Part shown: one piece after another, positions 24,202 through 32,608 of the stretch
Numbering within the stretch: position 1 is the stretch's first letter
Layout of the letters: the number at the start of each line of letters is the position of its first letter
NCBI GenBank assembly: GCA_019119575.1
Contig: DWWT01000054.1
Location: 1-39,540 of the forward strand
Length of the DNA stretch: 39,540 nucleotides
Source of the DNA: Candidatus Enterocloster excrementipullorum
GTDB lineage: Bacteria; Bacillota; Clostridia; Lachnospirales; Lachnospiraceae
Direction: 5' to 3'
Notes under the pieces: generated by a model
Told to the model about the DNA's origin: nothing
Databases searched by the model: none
Seen by the model: the letters and a program-made list of their open reading frames with translations, nothing else
Program-made: the position numbers and the translations under genes

Positions 24202-24434
24202 AAATATGCACTTTTTCCGTAAAGACTTTGCATGATTTTGTATGCTGATCGAGCGAAATATATAGAAAATGTAAGATATTTGTAAGCGGAAATCTGAATT
24301 TTTAGACCATATAATTTGTTAATGCGGCGCATTCTTTTTTGCGCTATAATGGGAGCAAATCTGTTGTCCTCCATCCGCCGCCTTCCGGACGCGCACCGGT
24401 CTGCGGCCCTGTTTTTGAAAGGAACCTGTGACTT
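24202..24434 (+). promoter_or_regulatory. AT-rich divergent intergenic region, MATE side
   Basis: This stretch separates the cluster from the MATE gene. TATAAT at 24345-24350 is the best plus-strand -10 for the MATE gene; the matching -35 is weak (TTGTTA lies too far upstream at 24316). The ribosome site is AAAGGAAC before the ATG at 24435. No gene or RNA family is recognised in the gap. Confidence 0.4.
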
Positions 24435-25799
24435 ATGAAAACCGTCCAAAAAAGCCGCGTCATTGATATGACTGCGGGAAATCCCACGCGCCTGCTCCTT
24501 GCCTTTTCCCTTCCTCTTTTTTTCGGGAATCTGCTGCAGCAGTGCTACAACCTGGCCGATACCTCCCTTGCGGGACACATTCTGGGGGATGCCGCCCTGG
24601 CCCAAATCGGCGCCACCGCCGCCCTCTACAGCTTGATTACCAATTTTGCCTTCGGCTTAAACAACGGTTTTGCCCTGATGGTCAGCCGGTATTTCGGTGC
24701 GGATGACAAAACCCGCCTCAAACAGGCGGTCTGCTGGATGACCGTGCTGTCCATCCTCTTTTCCGCGGCTCTCACCATCGGCTTTCTGGCGCTGTGGGGC
24801 CCGCTCTTAACCATCCTTCAGGTCCCGGCAGAAACCCGGGAGGGTGCCGCCGCCTATCTCACTGTGATCCTGGCGGGAATTCCTCTGACCATGGGCTACA
24901 ATCTGGAGGCCAGCCTTCTTCGGGCCGTGGGCAACAGTCTCACGCCCCTGCTTCTCCTCCTGTTCAGCAGCATCCTCAATATCGGCCTGGATATCTGGTT
25001 TATGGGGCCGCTGCAGATGGGAGTCCGGGGAGCAGCCATCGCTACGGTTCTCTCCCAGGGCATCAGCGCATGCCTGGGTCTTCTCTACATCGTCCGCTGC
25101 TACGCCTGGCTCCGGTTCGGGAAAAAGGAGTTTAAAGTCTCCCGCTCCTTCGTCCTGCAGATGGTAAACACAGGACTCGGCATGGCGCTTATGAGCACCA
25201 TCTACAGCATCGGCAGCGTTATGCTGCAGGGGAGCGTCAATGCCCTGGGCGAAACCTACATCGCAGCCCAGGTCGTCGCCCGGCGTCTGGCGGAGCTGTT
25301 CTATCTGCCTGGCGGGGCCTTAAGCACGGGAGCCGCCACCTACGCCAGCCAAAACTACGGCGCAGGACAGCGGCATCGCATTGTCCAGGGCATCTGGACC
25401 TCTCTGTTTTTGTACGGCATCTGGTGGATTATCACCATGGTGCTCACCTTCTCCTTTTCCGCAGATGCCATCCGGCTGATCACAGGAAGCACCAGCCCGG
25501 AGGTCATCCGCAGCGCGGAGCTGTACTTAAAAATCAACATCCCCCTCATCCCGCCCATGGCGGTTCTGGTCATCCTCCGCAACATCCTGCAGGGAATGGG
25601 CCGGCCGGCAGTGCCTCTTTTCTGCAGCGCCCTGGAGCTTGCGGGCAAAGTAGTCTTTGCCGCCTGCGCCGTACCCGTCTGGGGCTACCTGGCCGTCTGC
25701 ATCTGCGAGCCCGTCACCTGGGTGCTGTGCGCGGCCTGCATCATCACATGGACCGTTCTGCACCGAGGGGAGTTTCAGGATGAAATGGAAAAAAGCTGA
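24435..25799 (+). CDS. MATE family multidrug/cation antiporter
   Basis: 454 residues with about twelve hydrophobic helices in two similar halves. The start of the first half has the family pattern LPLFFGNLLQQCYNLADTSL followed by a Gly/Ala-rich segment, and the second half has GSVNALGETYIAAQVVARRL and SQNYGAGQ. It would export drugs or organic cations using a sodium or proton gradient. It is the only clearly intact plus-strand gene in the window and is divergent from the injection cluster. No regulator gene is adjacent. Substrate cannot be told from sequence. Confidence 0.92.
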   Translation: MKTVQKSRVIDMTAGNPTRLLLAFSLPLFFGNLLQQCYNLADTSLAGHILGDAALAQIGATAALYSLITNFAFGLNNGFALMVSRYFGADDKTRLKQAVCWMTVLSILFSAALTIGFLALWGPLLTILQVPAETREGAAAYLTVILAGIPLTMGYNLEASLLRAVGNSLTPLLLLLFSSILNIGLDIWFMGPLQMGVRGAAIATVLSQGISACLGLLYIVRCYAWLRFGKKEFKVSRSFVLQMVNTGLGMALMSTIYSIGSVMLQGSVNALGETYIAAQVVARRLAELFYLPGGALSTGAATYASQNYGAGQRHRIVQGIWTSLFLYGIWWIITMVLTFSFSADAIRLITGSTSPEVIRSAELYLKINIPLIPPMAVLVILRNILQGMGRPAVPLFCSALELAGKVVFAACAVPVWGYLAVCICEPVTWVLCAACIITWTVLHRGEFQDEMEKS

Positions 25800-25832
25800 T
25801 GAACTTTTCTCACAGAAAAAATTCATCAGCTT
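25789..25832 (-). terminator. Rho-independent terminator after tRNA-Gln
   Basis: Minus-strand arms AAGCTGATGAA (25832-25822) and TTCATCAGCTT (25803-25793) pair perfectly over 11 bp and are followed by T's (25794-25789). It follows the tRNA-Gln gene by eight bases and overlaps the last codons of the convergent MATE gene. Confidence 0.85.
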
Positions 25833-25840
25833 CTCTTCAG

Positions 25841-25912
25841 CTGGGCTACCAGGGCTCGAACCTGGAAATGACGGAGTCAGAGTCCGTTGCCTTACCATTT
25901 GGCGATAGCCCA
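25841..25912 (-). tRNA. tRNA-Gln (CTG)
   Basis: The 72-base minus-strand sequence folds as a full cloverleaf: acceptor TGGGCTA/TAGCCCA with discriminator G, D arm with AAATGGTAAGG, anticodon loop CTCTGAC flanked by ACGGA/TCCGT giving anticodon CTG, and T arm CCAGGTTCGAGCCCTGG. CCA is not encoded. It has its own promoter and terminator. Confidence 0.95.
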
Positions 25913-25929
25913 TCAGTACAACGAACATT

Positions 25930-25958
25930 ATTATATAACATGACTGTCATTTCGTCAA
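25930..25958 (-). promoter_or_regulatory. Promoter of tRNA-Gln
   Basis: -35 TTGACG (25958-25953), 17-bp spacer, -10 TATAAT (25935-25930) on the minus strand. The spacer contains the perfect 11-base palindrome ATGACTGTCAT (25940-25950). The start site would lie a few bases before the tRNA 5' end. Confidence 0.85.
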
Positions 25959-25970
25959 CAAAAATTTTCA

Positions 25971-26528
25971 TTATTTTTCCTCCAAAATCCCCTGCAGCTT
26001 CTTCATGGACCGGTTGTACTTGGAGAGCTCCGTGGACAGCGGCATCTCCAGCACCTTGGCCACCTCCTTGTGCTTCATGCCCGCAGCGGCGTGGAGCAGG
26101 ATAATCTGCCGTTCCTGGCTTCCGATGCGCGCCAAAGCATCCAAAAGCACCCGGCGTTCGGCGGCCTGCTCCAAGGGCTCCCAGCAGGCCCCTTCCTCCC
26201 GGCTCTCCCACTCTTCCAGGCCCACGTCCGCCTGGTTCTTCCGCTCCCGAAAGCGCATATAGCACAGATTTCTGGCAATGGTAAACATCCAGGCCAGGGG
26301 CTTGCCCTGGGGCACATACACGGCCGCTTTTGTCCACACGGTCAAAAAAACCTCCTGCATAATGTCCTCCGCCTCATGGGTGCTCTTTGTCAGGGAAAGA
26401 ATATAGCTGTAAAGCGGACGGGCTGTGTCCTGGTAGAGCCGGTAAAATGCCTCCCGGTCTCCCTGGCCCACAGCCCGTATCAGCTCTTCCCTTCTGATGT
26501 CCTCCGCATATGTCTGTCCGTTCTCCAT
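25971..26528 (-). CDS. ECF-type RNA polymerase sigma factor
   Basis: 185 residues from the ATG at 26528 with GAGAGG seven bases upstream; the ATG at 26558 has no ribosome site. Region 2 is seen in YQDTARPLYSYILSLTKSTH then EAEDIMQEVFLTVWTKA and PLAWMFTIARNLCYMRFRER. Region 4 has LDALARIGSQERQIILLHAA, MKHKEVAKVLEMPLSTELSK and YNRSMKKL. It directs RNA polymerase to a small regulon, probably in response to a surface or stress signal. No anti-sigma gene is adjacent; upstream is a cation transporter 33 bases away. Whether it controls any gene in this window cannot be told. Confidence 0.88.
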   Translation of the reverse strand: MENGQTYAEDIRREELIRAVGQGDREAFYRLYQDTARPLYSYILSLTKSTHEAEDIMQEVFLTVWTKAAVYVPQGKPLAWMFTIARNLCYMRFRERKNQADVGLEEWESREEGACWEPLEQAAERRVLLDALARIGSQERQIILLHAAAGMKHKEVAKVLEMPLSTELSKYNRSMKKLQGILEEK

Positions 26529-26561
26529 CCCGCACCTCTCTCCCGCATACCGCCGCACGCG

Positions 26562-27752
26562 CTACTTTTCGTGACGGGCCTCTGAGATAAAGCTGTTTTC
26601 CATTGTAATCACGCAGAAGCAGCGCTTATCCCGTCGGTTCACTTCCTCACTGATCTCTGTCTTCAGTCTGCCCACTTCGCTCCCTTTATATTCCCGGGGA
26701 GCCACAAGATCGAAAATCAGATTAATCCGCTCCTTCCCGTCCACGATGCGGAAATCATGGATGCTTAAGCGCTCATCCTTCTTTTTTATCACATCCTCCA
26801 CCATAGCCTTAAACTGCGCTACCCGGCCGTCATGGGTCTCCACCGGATCCATATGAATCACTAAGAGGATGCCGAACCTGCGCGCCGCCTCCCGCTCAAT
26901 CCGGTCGATGATCTCATGGGTGTCCTCCAGATCGCAGTCATTGGGCACCTCCGCATGAATCGAGGCCATGCTCTTGGACGGGCCGTAATTGTGGACAATC
27001 AGGTCATGGCTGCCCACAATCCCGTCAAAGCTCTCCACAAAGTTTGTAATCTGCTCATAGAGTTCCGGGTCGATGGCTTCCCCGATGAGGGGTGCCAGGG
27101 TGTCCTTTGCAATATTGATTCCGGCCAGAATAACCACCACAGAGACGACCAGTCCCACAACCGCGTCAATATTCCATCCGAAAATTCCGTACACCACAAT
27201 CGAGAGAGCCGTCGCCGACGTGGCGGCCACATCTCCCAGGGCATCCGCCGAGGTGGCAAGCATCACCTTGGAATTAATCCGCTTTCCCAGCTTCCGGTTA
27301 AACAGGGACAGCCACAGCTTCACGCACACGGAGAGCCCCAGCACCAGAACAGACACCCATCGGAAGGTGAGGTCATCCGGGTGAAACAGTTTTTCCACCG
27401 AGCCCTTAAACAAGGACAGTCCCACCTGGATTACCAGGAAAGCCACAATGAATGCGGAGATGTATTCGATTCGCCCATGCCCGAAGGGATGGTCGTCATC
27501 CGCCGGCTTCTGGGCCATTTTCACGCCCACAAAGCCCACGATGGAGGAAGCCGCGTCCGACAAGTTATTGAACGCGTCCGCCATCACGGAGATACTGTTT
27601 GCCAGGAGACCGATGGCCATTTTTGCAGCAAACAGCAGAACATTGCAGACAATTCCCACCACACTGGCCATAGCCCCGTAGGCCGTCCGCACCCTGGCCT
27701 CCTCCACATGATTATACTCTTTCACAAAACGTCTAACCAAAAATTCCGTCAT
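26562..27752 (-). CDS. Cation diffusion facilitator (CDF) transporter
   Basis: 396 residues from the ATG at 27752, with GAGGAAT upstream; it overlaps the end of truA by 20 bases. Six hydrophobic segments are visible, and the family metal-site motifs NSISVMADAFNNLSDAASS and HPFGHGRIEYIS in the first half, with SADALGDVAATS in helix V. The cytoplasmic C-terminal domain is longer than in small CDF proteins: residues beyond about 300 form an extra domain with HMDPVETHDG. It would export divalent metals such as zinc or manganese in exchange for protons. Metal specificity is not determined. Confidence 0.92.
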   Translation of the reverse strand: MTEFLVRRFVKEYNHVEEARVRTAYGAMASVVGIVCNVLLFAAKMAIGLLANSISVMADAFNNLSDAASSIVGFVGVKMAQKPADDDHPFGHGRIEYISAFIVAFLVIQVGLSLFKGSVEKLFHPDDLTFRWVSVLVLGLSVCVKLWLSLFNRKLGKRINSKVMLATSADALGDVAATSATALSIVVYGIFGWNIDAVVGLVVSVVVILAGINIAKDTLAPLIGEAIDPELYEQITNFVESFDGIVGSHDLIVHNYGPSKSMASIHAEVPNDCDLEDTHEIIDRIEREAARRFGILLVIHMDPVETHDGRVAQFKAMVEDVIKKKDERLSIHDFRIVDGKERINLIFDLVAPREYKGSEVGRLKTEISEEVNRRDKRCFCVITMENSFISEARHEK

Positions 27753-28500
27753 ATTCCTCACCATACTCCACATTTACAAGAAATAATCCCTGGGCCGGCG
27801 CGGTAAAGCCCGCCGTCTGCCGGTCTCTGGCCTGAAGCACCGCCGCAATCTCTTCCGGCGCCCTCTTTCCCAGGCCAACCTCAATCAATGTGCCTGTCAG
27901 AATGCGCACCATCTGCTGAAGAAAACCATTTCCCCGGTACAAAATAAAAAGCTGCGTGCCGCCGGGCCTTACAAAGGCAACCTCCTCAATGGTCCGCACA
28001 CAGGATTTCTTCATCCGCGGATTTCCGCAGAAACTCTTAAAGTCATGGGTGCCGGCAAGCAAAGCCGCCCCGGCCTCCATCCTCTCTATATCCAGCTTCT
28101 GCCCCAGCCCGTAGTAAAAATTCCTCTGAAACACATTTTTCTTCGGCCCCATCTCGATCTGATACCGGTAAGTCTTTCGCACTGCACTTAAACGGCTGTG
28201 AAATGCATCCGGCGCCTTGGCGCAGGCGAGAACCTGAATATCCTCGGGAAGATAGTGGTTTATATACTCCATCACTTCCCCGGCCGGCCGCTCTTTCGGC
28301 AGTCGGAAATTCGCCGTCTGCCCCTCTGCGTGGACGCCCCGGTCCGTCCTGCCGGAGCCCTGAACCTCCACGAAAGCTCCCGCAAATTCCGCCAGAACCG
28401 CCTCCAGCTTTCCCTGGACGGTCTTATCCGTATTCCCCTGCTTCTGCCAGCCATTGTACCTGGTTCCGTCATAGGCCAGATGGATCGCGTAATTTGTCAA
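27733..28500 (-). CDS. truA: tRNA pseudouridine synthase A
   Basis: 255 residues. It converts uridines 38-40 of the tRNA anticodon stem-loop to pseudouridine. Catalytic Asp lies in GSGRTDRGVHAEGQ; YDGTRYNGWQKQGN at the N-terminus and FLQQMVRILTGTLIEVGLG near the end are typical. The start is TTG (28500), supported by GGGGAGG eight bases upstream and by a four-base overlap (TTGA) with the VanZ-like gene stop. Confidence 0.95.
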   Translation of the reverse strand: MTNYAIHLAYDGTRYNGWQKQGNTDKTVQGKLEAVLAEFAGAFVEVQGSGRTDRGVHAEGQTANFRLPKERPAGEVMEYINHYLPEDIQVLACAKAPDAFHSRLSAVRKTYRYQIEMGPKKNVFQRNFYYGLGQKLDIERMEAGAALLAGTHDFKSFCGNPRMKKSCVRTIEEVAFVRPGGTQLFILYRGNGFLQQMVRILTGTLIEVGLGKRAPEEIAAVLQARDRQTAGFTAPAQGLFLVNVEYGEEYDGIFG

Positions 28501-28946
28501 TTTTTATTCCTCCCCGCAAACAATCGGTGAACCAGCACAGCCCCAAAAAGCCCGCAGAGCGCCCCCGCCAGATCAAGCCACACATCGCTCACCTGGCCGG
28601 ACCGCCCTTCCACAAAAAGCTGAATGGTCTCGTCCACAAAAGGAATCACAAGCGCTGCCTCCAAAGCTCCCCGCAGACGTCCGGCAAATGCCCCGGCCCA
28701 TGGCCGAAAATTGAAAGCCAGAAGAATCCCCAGGCCCGCATACTCCAGAAAATGCGCGGTCTTTCTCACAATATGCTCCGTAAGCCACATAGATTCCAGT
28801 CCCAGTCCCTCCAGCACATTCCTGGAGAACGCAAGCACAAAGCCGCTTTCCTGGGAAGAGACGCTGGCAGGTGTGAGGGAATTTCCATAAATAAAGCATA
28901 CATACAGCAAAAGAACCGCCAGCCAGAAAATTCTTCTCCCACGCAT
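28497..28946 (-). CDS. VanZ-like membrane protein
   Basis: 149 residues from the ATG at 28946, with AAAGGAGGGACGG upstream. There are four hydrophobic helices. The VanZ pattern is present: FIYGNSLTPASVSS after helix 1, IVRKTAHFLEYAGLGILL in helix 2, DETIQLFVEGRSGQVSDVWL before the last helix. VanZ-type proteins are linked with glycopeptide tolerance in some operons, but most clostridial members have no known role. It is coupled to truA. Confidence 0.88.
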   Translation of the reverse strand: MRGRRIFWLAVLLLYVCFIYGNSLTPASVSSQESGFVLAFSRNVLEGLGLESMWLTEHIVRKTAHFLEYAGLGILLAFNFRPWAGAFAGRLRGALEAALVIPFVDETIQLFVEGRSGQVSDVWLDLAGALCGLFGAVLVHRLFAGRNKN

Positions 28947-28989
28947 GTCCGTCCCTCCTTTCCGTGTGTCCGGCAAGAAATGCATCCGC

Positions 28990-30156
28990 CTACCGCAGAA
29001 TCCCGCTCTCCTTCACCGCCCGGACCGCCCGATCCAGAACCTCCCGGTCCTGCACCAGGGCCAGCCGCACAAAGCCCTCCCCCGAGGGCCCAAAGGCGCT
29101 TCCCGGCGTCACCATGACCCCTGCCTTTTCCACCATCTCCATGGCGAACTCCTCGGAATTTACGTACCCCTCCGGGATGGGAGCCCAAACAAACATGGTG
29201 GCCTGGGGCCGCTCCATCTTCCATCCGATGGAGGTAAATCCGTCGCACATGGCGTTCCGGCGATCCTCATAAGCCTTCCGGGTGGATTCCACGCAGGACT
29301 GATCCCCGGTGATGGCCGCAATGGCCGCCTTCTGCAGGGGCAGGAACATGCCGTAGTCCATATTGGACTTAAGGAGCTTCAGCTTGGAGACCACCTGCTC
29401 ATTTCCCAGGCAGAAGCCGATCCTGGCTCCGGCCAGGCCGTAGGTCTTCGACAGGGAATTAAACTCAACCCCCACCTCTTTGGCTCCGGGATAGGTCAGA
29501 AAACTCCCGCAGGTTTTCCCGTCAAATACCAGCTCGCTGTACGCGTTGTCGTGGAGCACAATGATATCATACTTCTTCGCAAAGGCCACCAGCTCCTCAT
29601 AGAAGCTCTCCGGCGCCATCACCGCCGTGGGATTGTTGGGGTAAGACACGACCATCAGCTTGGCCTTTCTGGCCACATCTTCGGGAATATCAGAGAGACG
29701 GATCACCCAGCCGTTCTCCTTCTTCTGGGGCATATACCAGATGGCTGCCCCGGCAATCCTAGGCCCGTCAGCAAACACCGGATAGCAGGGGTCCGGAGCC
29801 AGGACCACGTCCCCCGGATCCGCTATGGACAGGGCGATATGGGCCAGCCCTTCCTGGGAACCCAAAAGGGAGCAGATCTCCCGCTCCGGATCAAGCTCCA
29901 CCCCATAGCGCCTTTTATACCAGGCCGAGACAGCCTCCAAAAGCTCCCTCTGGTCGCTGATGGCGTACACATAATTGGCCGGGTCCGCGGCCGCCTCGCA
30001 CAGGGCCTTCACCACATGGGGGACCGGGGGAATATTGGGCGCCCCGATGCTCAAATCGATGACCTCCTCCCCGGCTCCTTCCTTTCTCTTTCGAATCTCC
30101 GCCAGCTTTGAGAAAATCCCCTCCCCAAAGCAGTCCATCCTCTTTGCAAATTCCAT
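28990..30156 (-). CDS. PLP-dependent class I/II aminotransferase
   Basis: 388 residues of fold-type I. The PLP-binding lysine lies in FNSLSKTYGLAGARIGFCLG; VVSYPNNPTAV and IIVLHDNAYSELVFDG supply the cofactor-ring residues, and FVRLALVQ near the end the carboxylate-binding Arg. The N-terminal IDLSIGAPNIPPVPHVVKAL is like enzymes related to LL-diaminopimelate and alanine aminotransferases. The ATG has GGGAGG nine bases upstream. It is 54 bases after the DUF554 gene and probably co-transcribed with it. Exact substrate is uncertain. Confidence 0.9.
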   Translation of the reverse strand: MEFAKRMDCFGEGIFSKLAEIRKRKEGAGEEVIDLSIGAPNIPPVPHVVKALCEAAADPANYVYAISDQRELLEAVSAWYKRRYGVELDPEREICSLLGSQEGLAHIALSIADPGDVVLAPDPCYPVFADGPRIAGAAIWYMPQKKENGWVIRLSDIPEDVARKAKLMVVSYPNNPTAVMAPESFYEELVAFAKKYDIIVLHDNAYSELVFDGKTCGSFLTYPGAKEVGVEFNSLSKTYGLAGARIGFCLGNEQVVSKLKLLKSNMDYGMFLPLQKAAIAAITGDQSCVESTRKAYEDRRNAMCDGFTSIGWKMERPQATMFVWAPIPEGYVNSEEFAMEMVEKAGVMVTPGSAFGPSGEGFVRLALVQDREVLDRAVRAVKESGILR

Positions 30157-30210
30157 CGCTCATTCCTCCCTTGCGTCAATCCATTCTGCCCGGCTGCGCG
30201 AAAACCGCAC

Positions 30211-30933
30211 CTAAAAACCCAGGGCACAAAAAAGCACCGGCAGAAAAGCCGCCGGAAGCATATTTCCAATCCGAATCTTTGTGCCGACAGCCAGATTCAG
30301 CCCCAGCGCAAAAATCAATATGGAGCCCACACAGGACATCCTCCCGATCATGAGCTCTGTAAGAAAGGGCCGCAGGGCCCCGGCCAAAAGGGTGATGCTT
30401 CCCTGATAAATCACCACAGGGACAGCGGAAAACATGGTTCCGATTCCCATGGCCGCAGAAAACACCACAGCCATGATCCCGTCCATCACGGACTTGGCAA
30501 ACAGGGTGGAGAACTCATGGTTCAGCCCGTCCTCCAGAGAGCCCACAATGGCCATGGCCCCCACGCAGAATAAAAGGGAGCTGGTCACAAAAGCGTCCAC
30601 AAAGCCCTCCCCCGCATGTCCCGAGGGAATCCTGGCCCTGCACCACTCCCCCAAATTTTCCAGCCTGCGCTCAATGTCCAGCCATTCTCCCAGAGCCGCC
30701 CCCGCAGCCATGGAAAAGATCATCATCATTGTATCTTTGGTCTCAAGAGCCCCTCCCGACACGGTAAAAAGCCCGGCGAGCGCCCCCGTAGCCCCCACGA
30801 AAATCACGCAGAGCCCCACGGCGCTGGTGATGGTATCCTGAAGGCGCTTGGGCAGCCCTCCCTTCAAGAGCAGTCCCGCCGCGCTTCCGAGAATGATCGC
30901 GGCCGCATTCACCATTGTCCCTAATCCTGTCAT
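30211..30933 (-). CDS. DUF554 family membrane protein
   Basis: 240 residues from the ATG at 30933 (GGAG ten bases upstream), with about seven hydrophobic segments. The beginning MTGLGTMVNAAAIILGSAAG, the GEWLDIERRLENLGEW segment and the FVDAFVTSSLLFCVGAMAIV segment identify DUF554, a small transporter-like family of unconfirmed function. It is the first gene of a unit running through the aminotransferase, VanZ-like, truA, CDF and sigma genes. Confidence 0.9.
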   Translation of the reverse strand: MTGLGTMVNAAAIILGSAAGLLLKGGLPKRLQDTITSAVGLCVIFVGATGALAGLFTVSGGALETKDTMMMIFSMAAGAALGEWLDIERRLENLGEWCRARIPSGHAGEGFVDAFVTSSLLFCVGAMAIVGSLEDGLNHEFSTLFAKSVMDGIMAVVFSAAMGIGTMFSAVPVVIYQGSITLLAGALRPFLTELMIGRMSCVGSILIFALGLNLAVGTKIRIGNMLPAAFLPVLFCALGF

Positions 30934-30978
30934 CGCATCTTGTCTCCTGTAAAACACGCTCCAAAAGCCATTTCGCCT

Positions 30979-31007
30979 ATTATAGTACAATTTTCAGCGG
31001 ATGACAA
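30979..31007 (-). promoter_or_regulatory. Promoter of the DUF554-led operon
   Basis: -35 TTGTCA (31007-31002), 17-bp spacer, -10 TATAAT (30984-30979) on the minus strand, about 40 bases before the DUF554 start codon. It sits just after the terminator of the ABC transporter operon. Confidence 0.8.
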
Positions 31008-31042
31008 GAAAAAAACGGCGGAACTCTAAAAGTATCCGCCGT
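31008..31042 (-). terminator. Rho-independent terminator of the ABC transporter operon
   Basis: Minus-strand arms ACGGCGGA (31042-31035) and TCCGCCGT (31022-31015) enclose a 12-base loop and are followed by a run of T's (31015-31009). It lies about 45 bases after the last permease gene. Confidence 0.88.
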
Positions 31043-31087
31043 CCGGACTGTTACCGTCCAAAGTAACCGTTCTATACTTTTGTACCC

Positions 31088-32608
31088 TTAGGCGTCCGCC
31101 TGAACCGCCTCCGGAGCGCCCTGCTCCTTCTTATCTCCTCCGTCTTCCTTCGAGGAAGCCGGAACCACTTTCTTCCACGCGTGCATAGCCAGAGCCATGG
31201 CGATTACGCCGTAGGAGACGAACACCCGGAAATATTCGCCGATCACCGCATCTCCGAACAGCTCCTTGCCCGCCAGCGGCGACACGATAAACAGGGTGTG
31301 GAACAAAATAATTCCCAGAATCGCCTGTCCGTTCGTCGCCCTCTGCACCGACGCGCCGCCCACCAAAAGGGCCGCGATGGCAAACTGTCCCACCTGGGTA
31401 TGCGCCCCGTAGGTGGATAAGGTTCCCACATTCTGCAGGAAAATGAGCTGTCCCCAGCCCGCCAGCACCGTAGAAAAAATCATGGCAATGATTCGCGTCC
31501 TGTCCACATTGATGCCCGCCGCATTCGCCACGGAACGGCTCTGCCCGACGGTGCGCATATTCTGGCCCAGGCGGGTCCGCATCAGCAGATTGTTGAACAC
31601 GCACAGGCCGCCGATGCACAGGAACGTCATAACCGGAAGCCGCACTGCCACAAGAATGTCGTAGACCGCAGGAATATACGTAACGGCGTAGACCACAGCC
31701 GCCAGGATTACGTACACCGCCGCCCGGCGCGGGTCATAGCCATGCAGAACCGCTCCCTCACTGTGGGAAGCAGCCCGGGCCTTCCCGCCAAGCTTCCAGC
31801 GGATAAAGCCGAACGCCTGCCACAGCACAACCGCCAGGCACCCCAGCTCCACCGCTGACAAGAGAAGCAGGCGATCCGCCGACAGAAAACTCTCCACCGG
31901 CCCGATAAAGGTAAGGGCATAAATCACAATCGCCGCAACGAGCTTTGCCGCCGTGCCCTTCCAGTCCACCGGCTGCTTTTTCGCTATCTTAAACAGAGCG
32001 GAGGCCACAATTCCAAGAACCACCAGATAAAATCCAACCTCAATAATCGTCAGCATGGGAATCGTATCCAGCGCGTATTTCACCGTACCGCTCAAGTCAA
32101 TGGTATTCTTCACACCGACCCCGGTGGCAATCATCAGCGTGGGATTATCCATGGTAATGACCCCGCCGAATATAAAGAGGAACAGAAGCTGGTAAAAGCC
32201 CTCCGCAAAATAGCCCAAAACCAGGCCGCCGATCATCTCATTTCCCTTCATCTGGTTAAAGAGCTTGCCCACCAGGAAGCCGAAAAATACGGCGATGGGC
32301 GTAGTCAGGGCCACGGTCGCGAAAAATCCGCCCACCCCGGTCAGTCCCCAGTAGGTGGTCAAAAAGATGGCCACCTGGGCCGCCATGGCGCCGATTACGA
32401 TGCCGAAGTTCAGGCCCATTCCCGCGATAACCGGGATAATCAGCGCCAGCACAATAAACGCATTGCGGGCAATCCGCGTAAAGAGCTCCGTTGCCACAAA
32501 GGTCAGAGGCTGCTTGGAGGCCGCCGTCGCGCCGATACACAGGAGCACGAACAGAATTACCACCTTATTTTTAAAGATCACATCGGAAATCTTCCTGCTG
32601 TTATTCAC
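31088..32608 (-). CDS. ABC importer permease, second subunit
   Basis: 506 residues, very hydrophobic with roughly ten membrane segments, of the branched-chain/ribose type permease family (PF02653-like). Signature-like parts are GMGLNFGIVIGAMAAQVAIF near the N-terminus and RTRLGQNMRTVGQSRSVANA followed by NVDRTRIIAMIFSTVLAGWG. It starts at GTG (32608), eight bases inside the preceding permease gene, with AAAGGAGG eight bases upstream. It has a long insert between helices (about residues 240-310) and a charged Lys/Glu/Asp tail. Confidence 0.9.
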   Translation of the reverse strand: MNNSRKISDVIFKNKVVILFVLLCIGATAASKQPLTFVATELFTRIARNAFIVLALIIPVIAGMGLNFGIVIGAMAAQVAIFLTTYWGLTGVGGFFATVALTTPIAVFFGFLVGKLFNQMKGNEMIGGLVLGYFAEGFYQLLFLFIFGGVITMDNPTLMIATGVGVKNTIDLSGTVKYALDTIPMLTIIEVGFYLVVLGIVASALFKIAKKQPVDWKGTAAKLVAAIVIYALTFIGPVESFLSADRLLLLSAVELGCLAVVLWQAFGFIRWKLGGKARAASHSEGAVLHGYDPRRAAVYVILAAVVYAVTYIPAVYDILVAVRLPVMTFLCIGGLCVFNNLLMRTRLGQNMRTVGQSRSVANAAGINVDRTRIIAMIFSTVLAGWGQLIFLQNVGTLSTYGAHTQVGQFAIAALLVGGASVQRATNGQAILGIILFHTLFIVSPLAGKELFGDAVIGEYFRVFVSYGVIAMALAMHAWKKVVPASSKEDGGDKKEQGAPEAVQADA

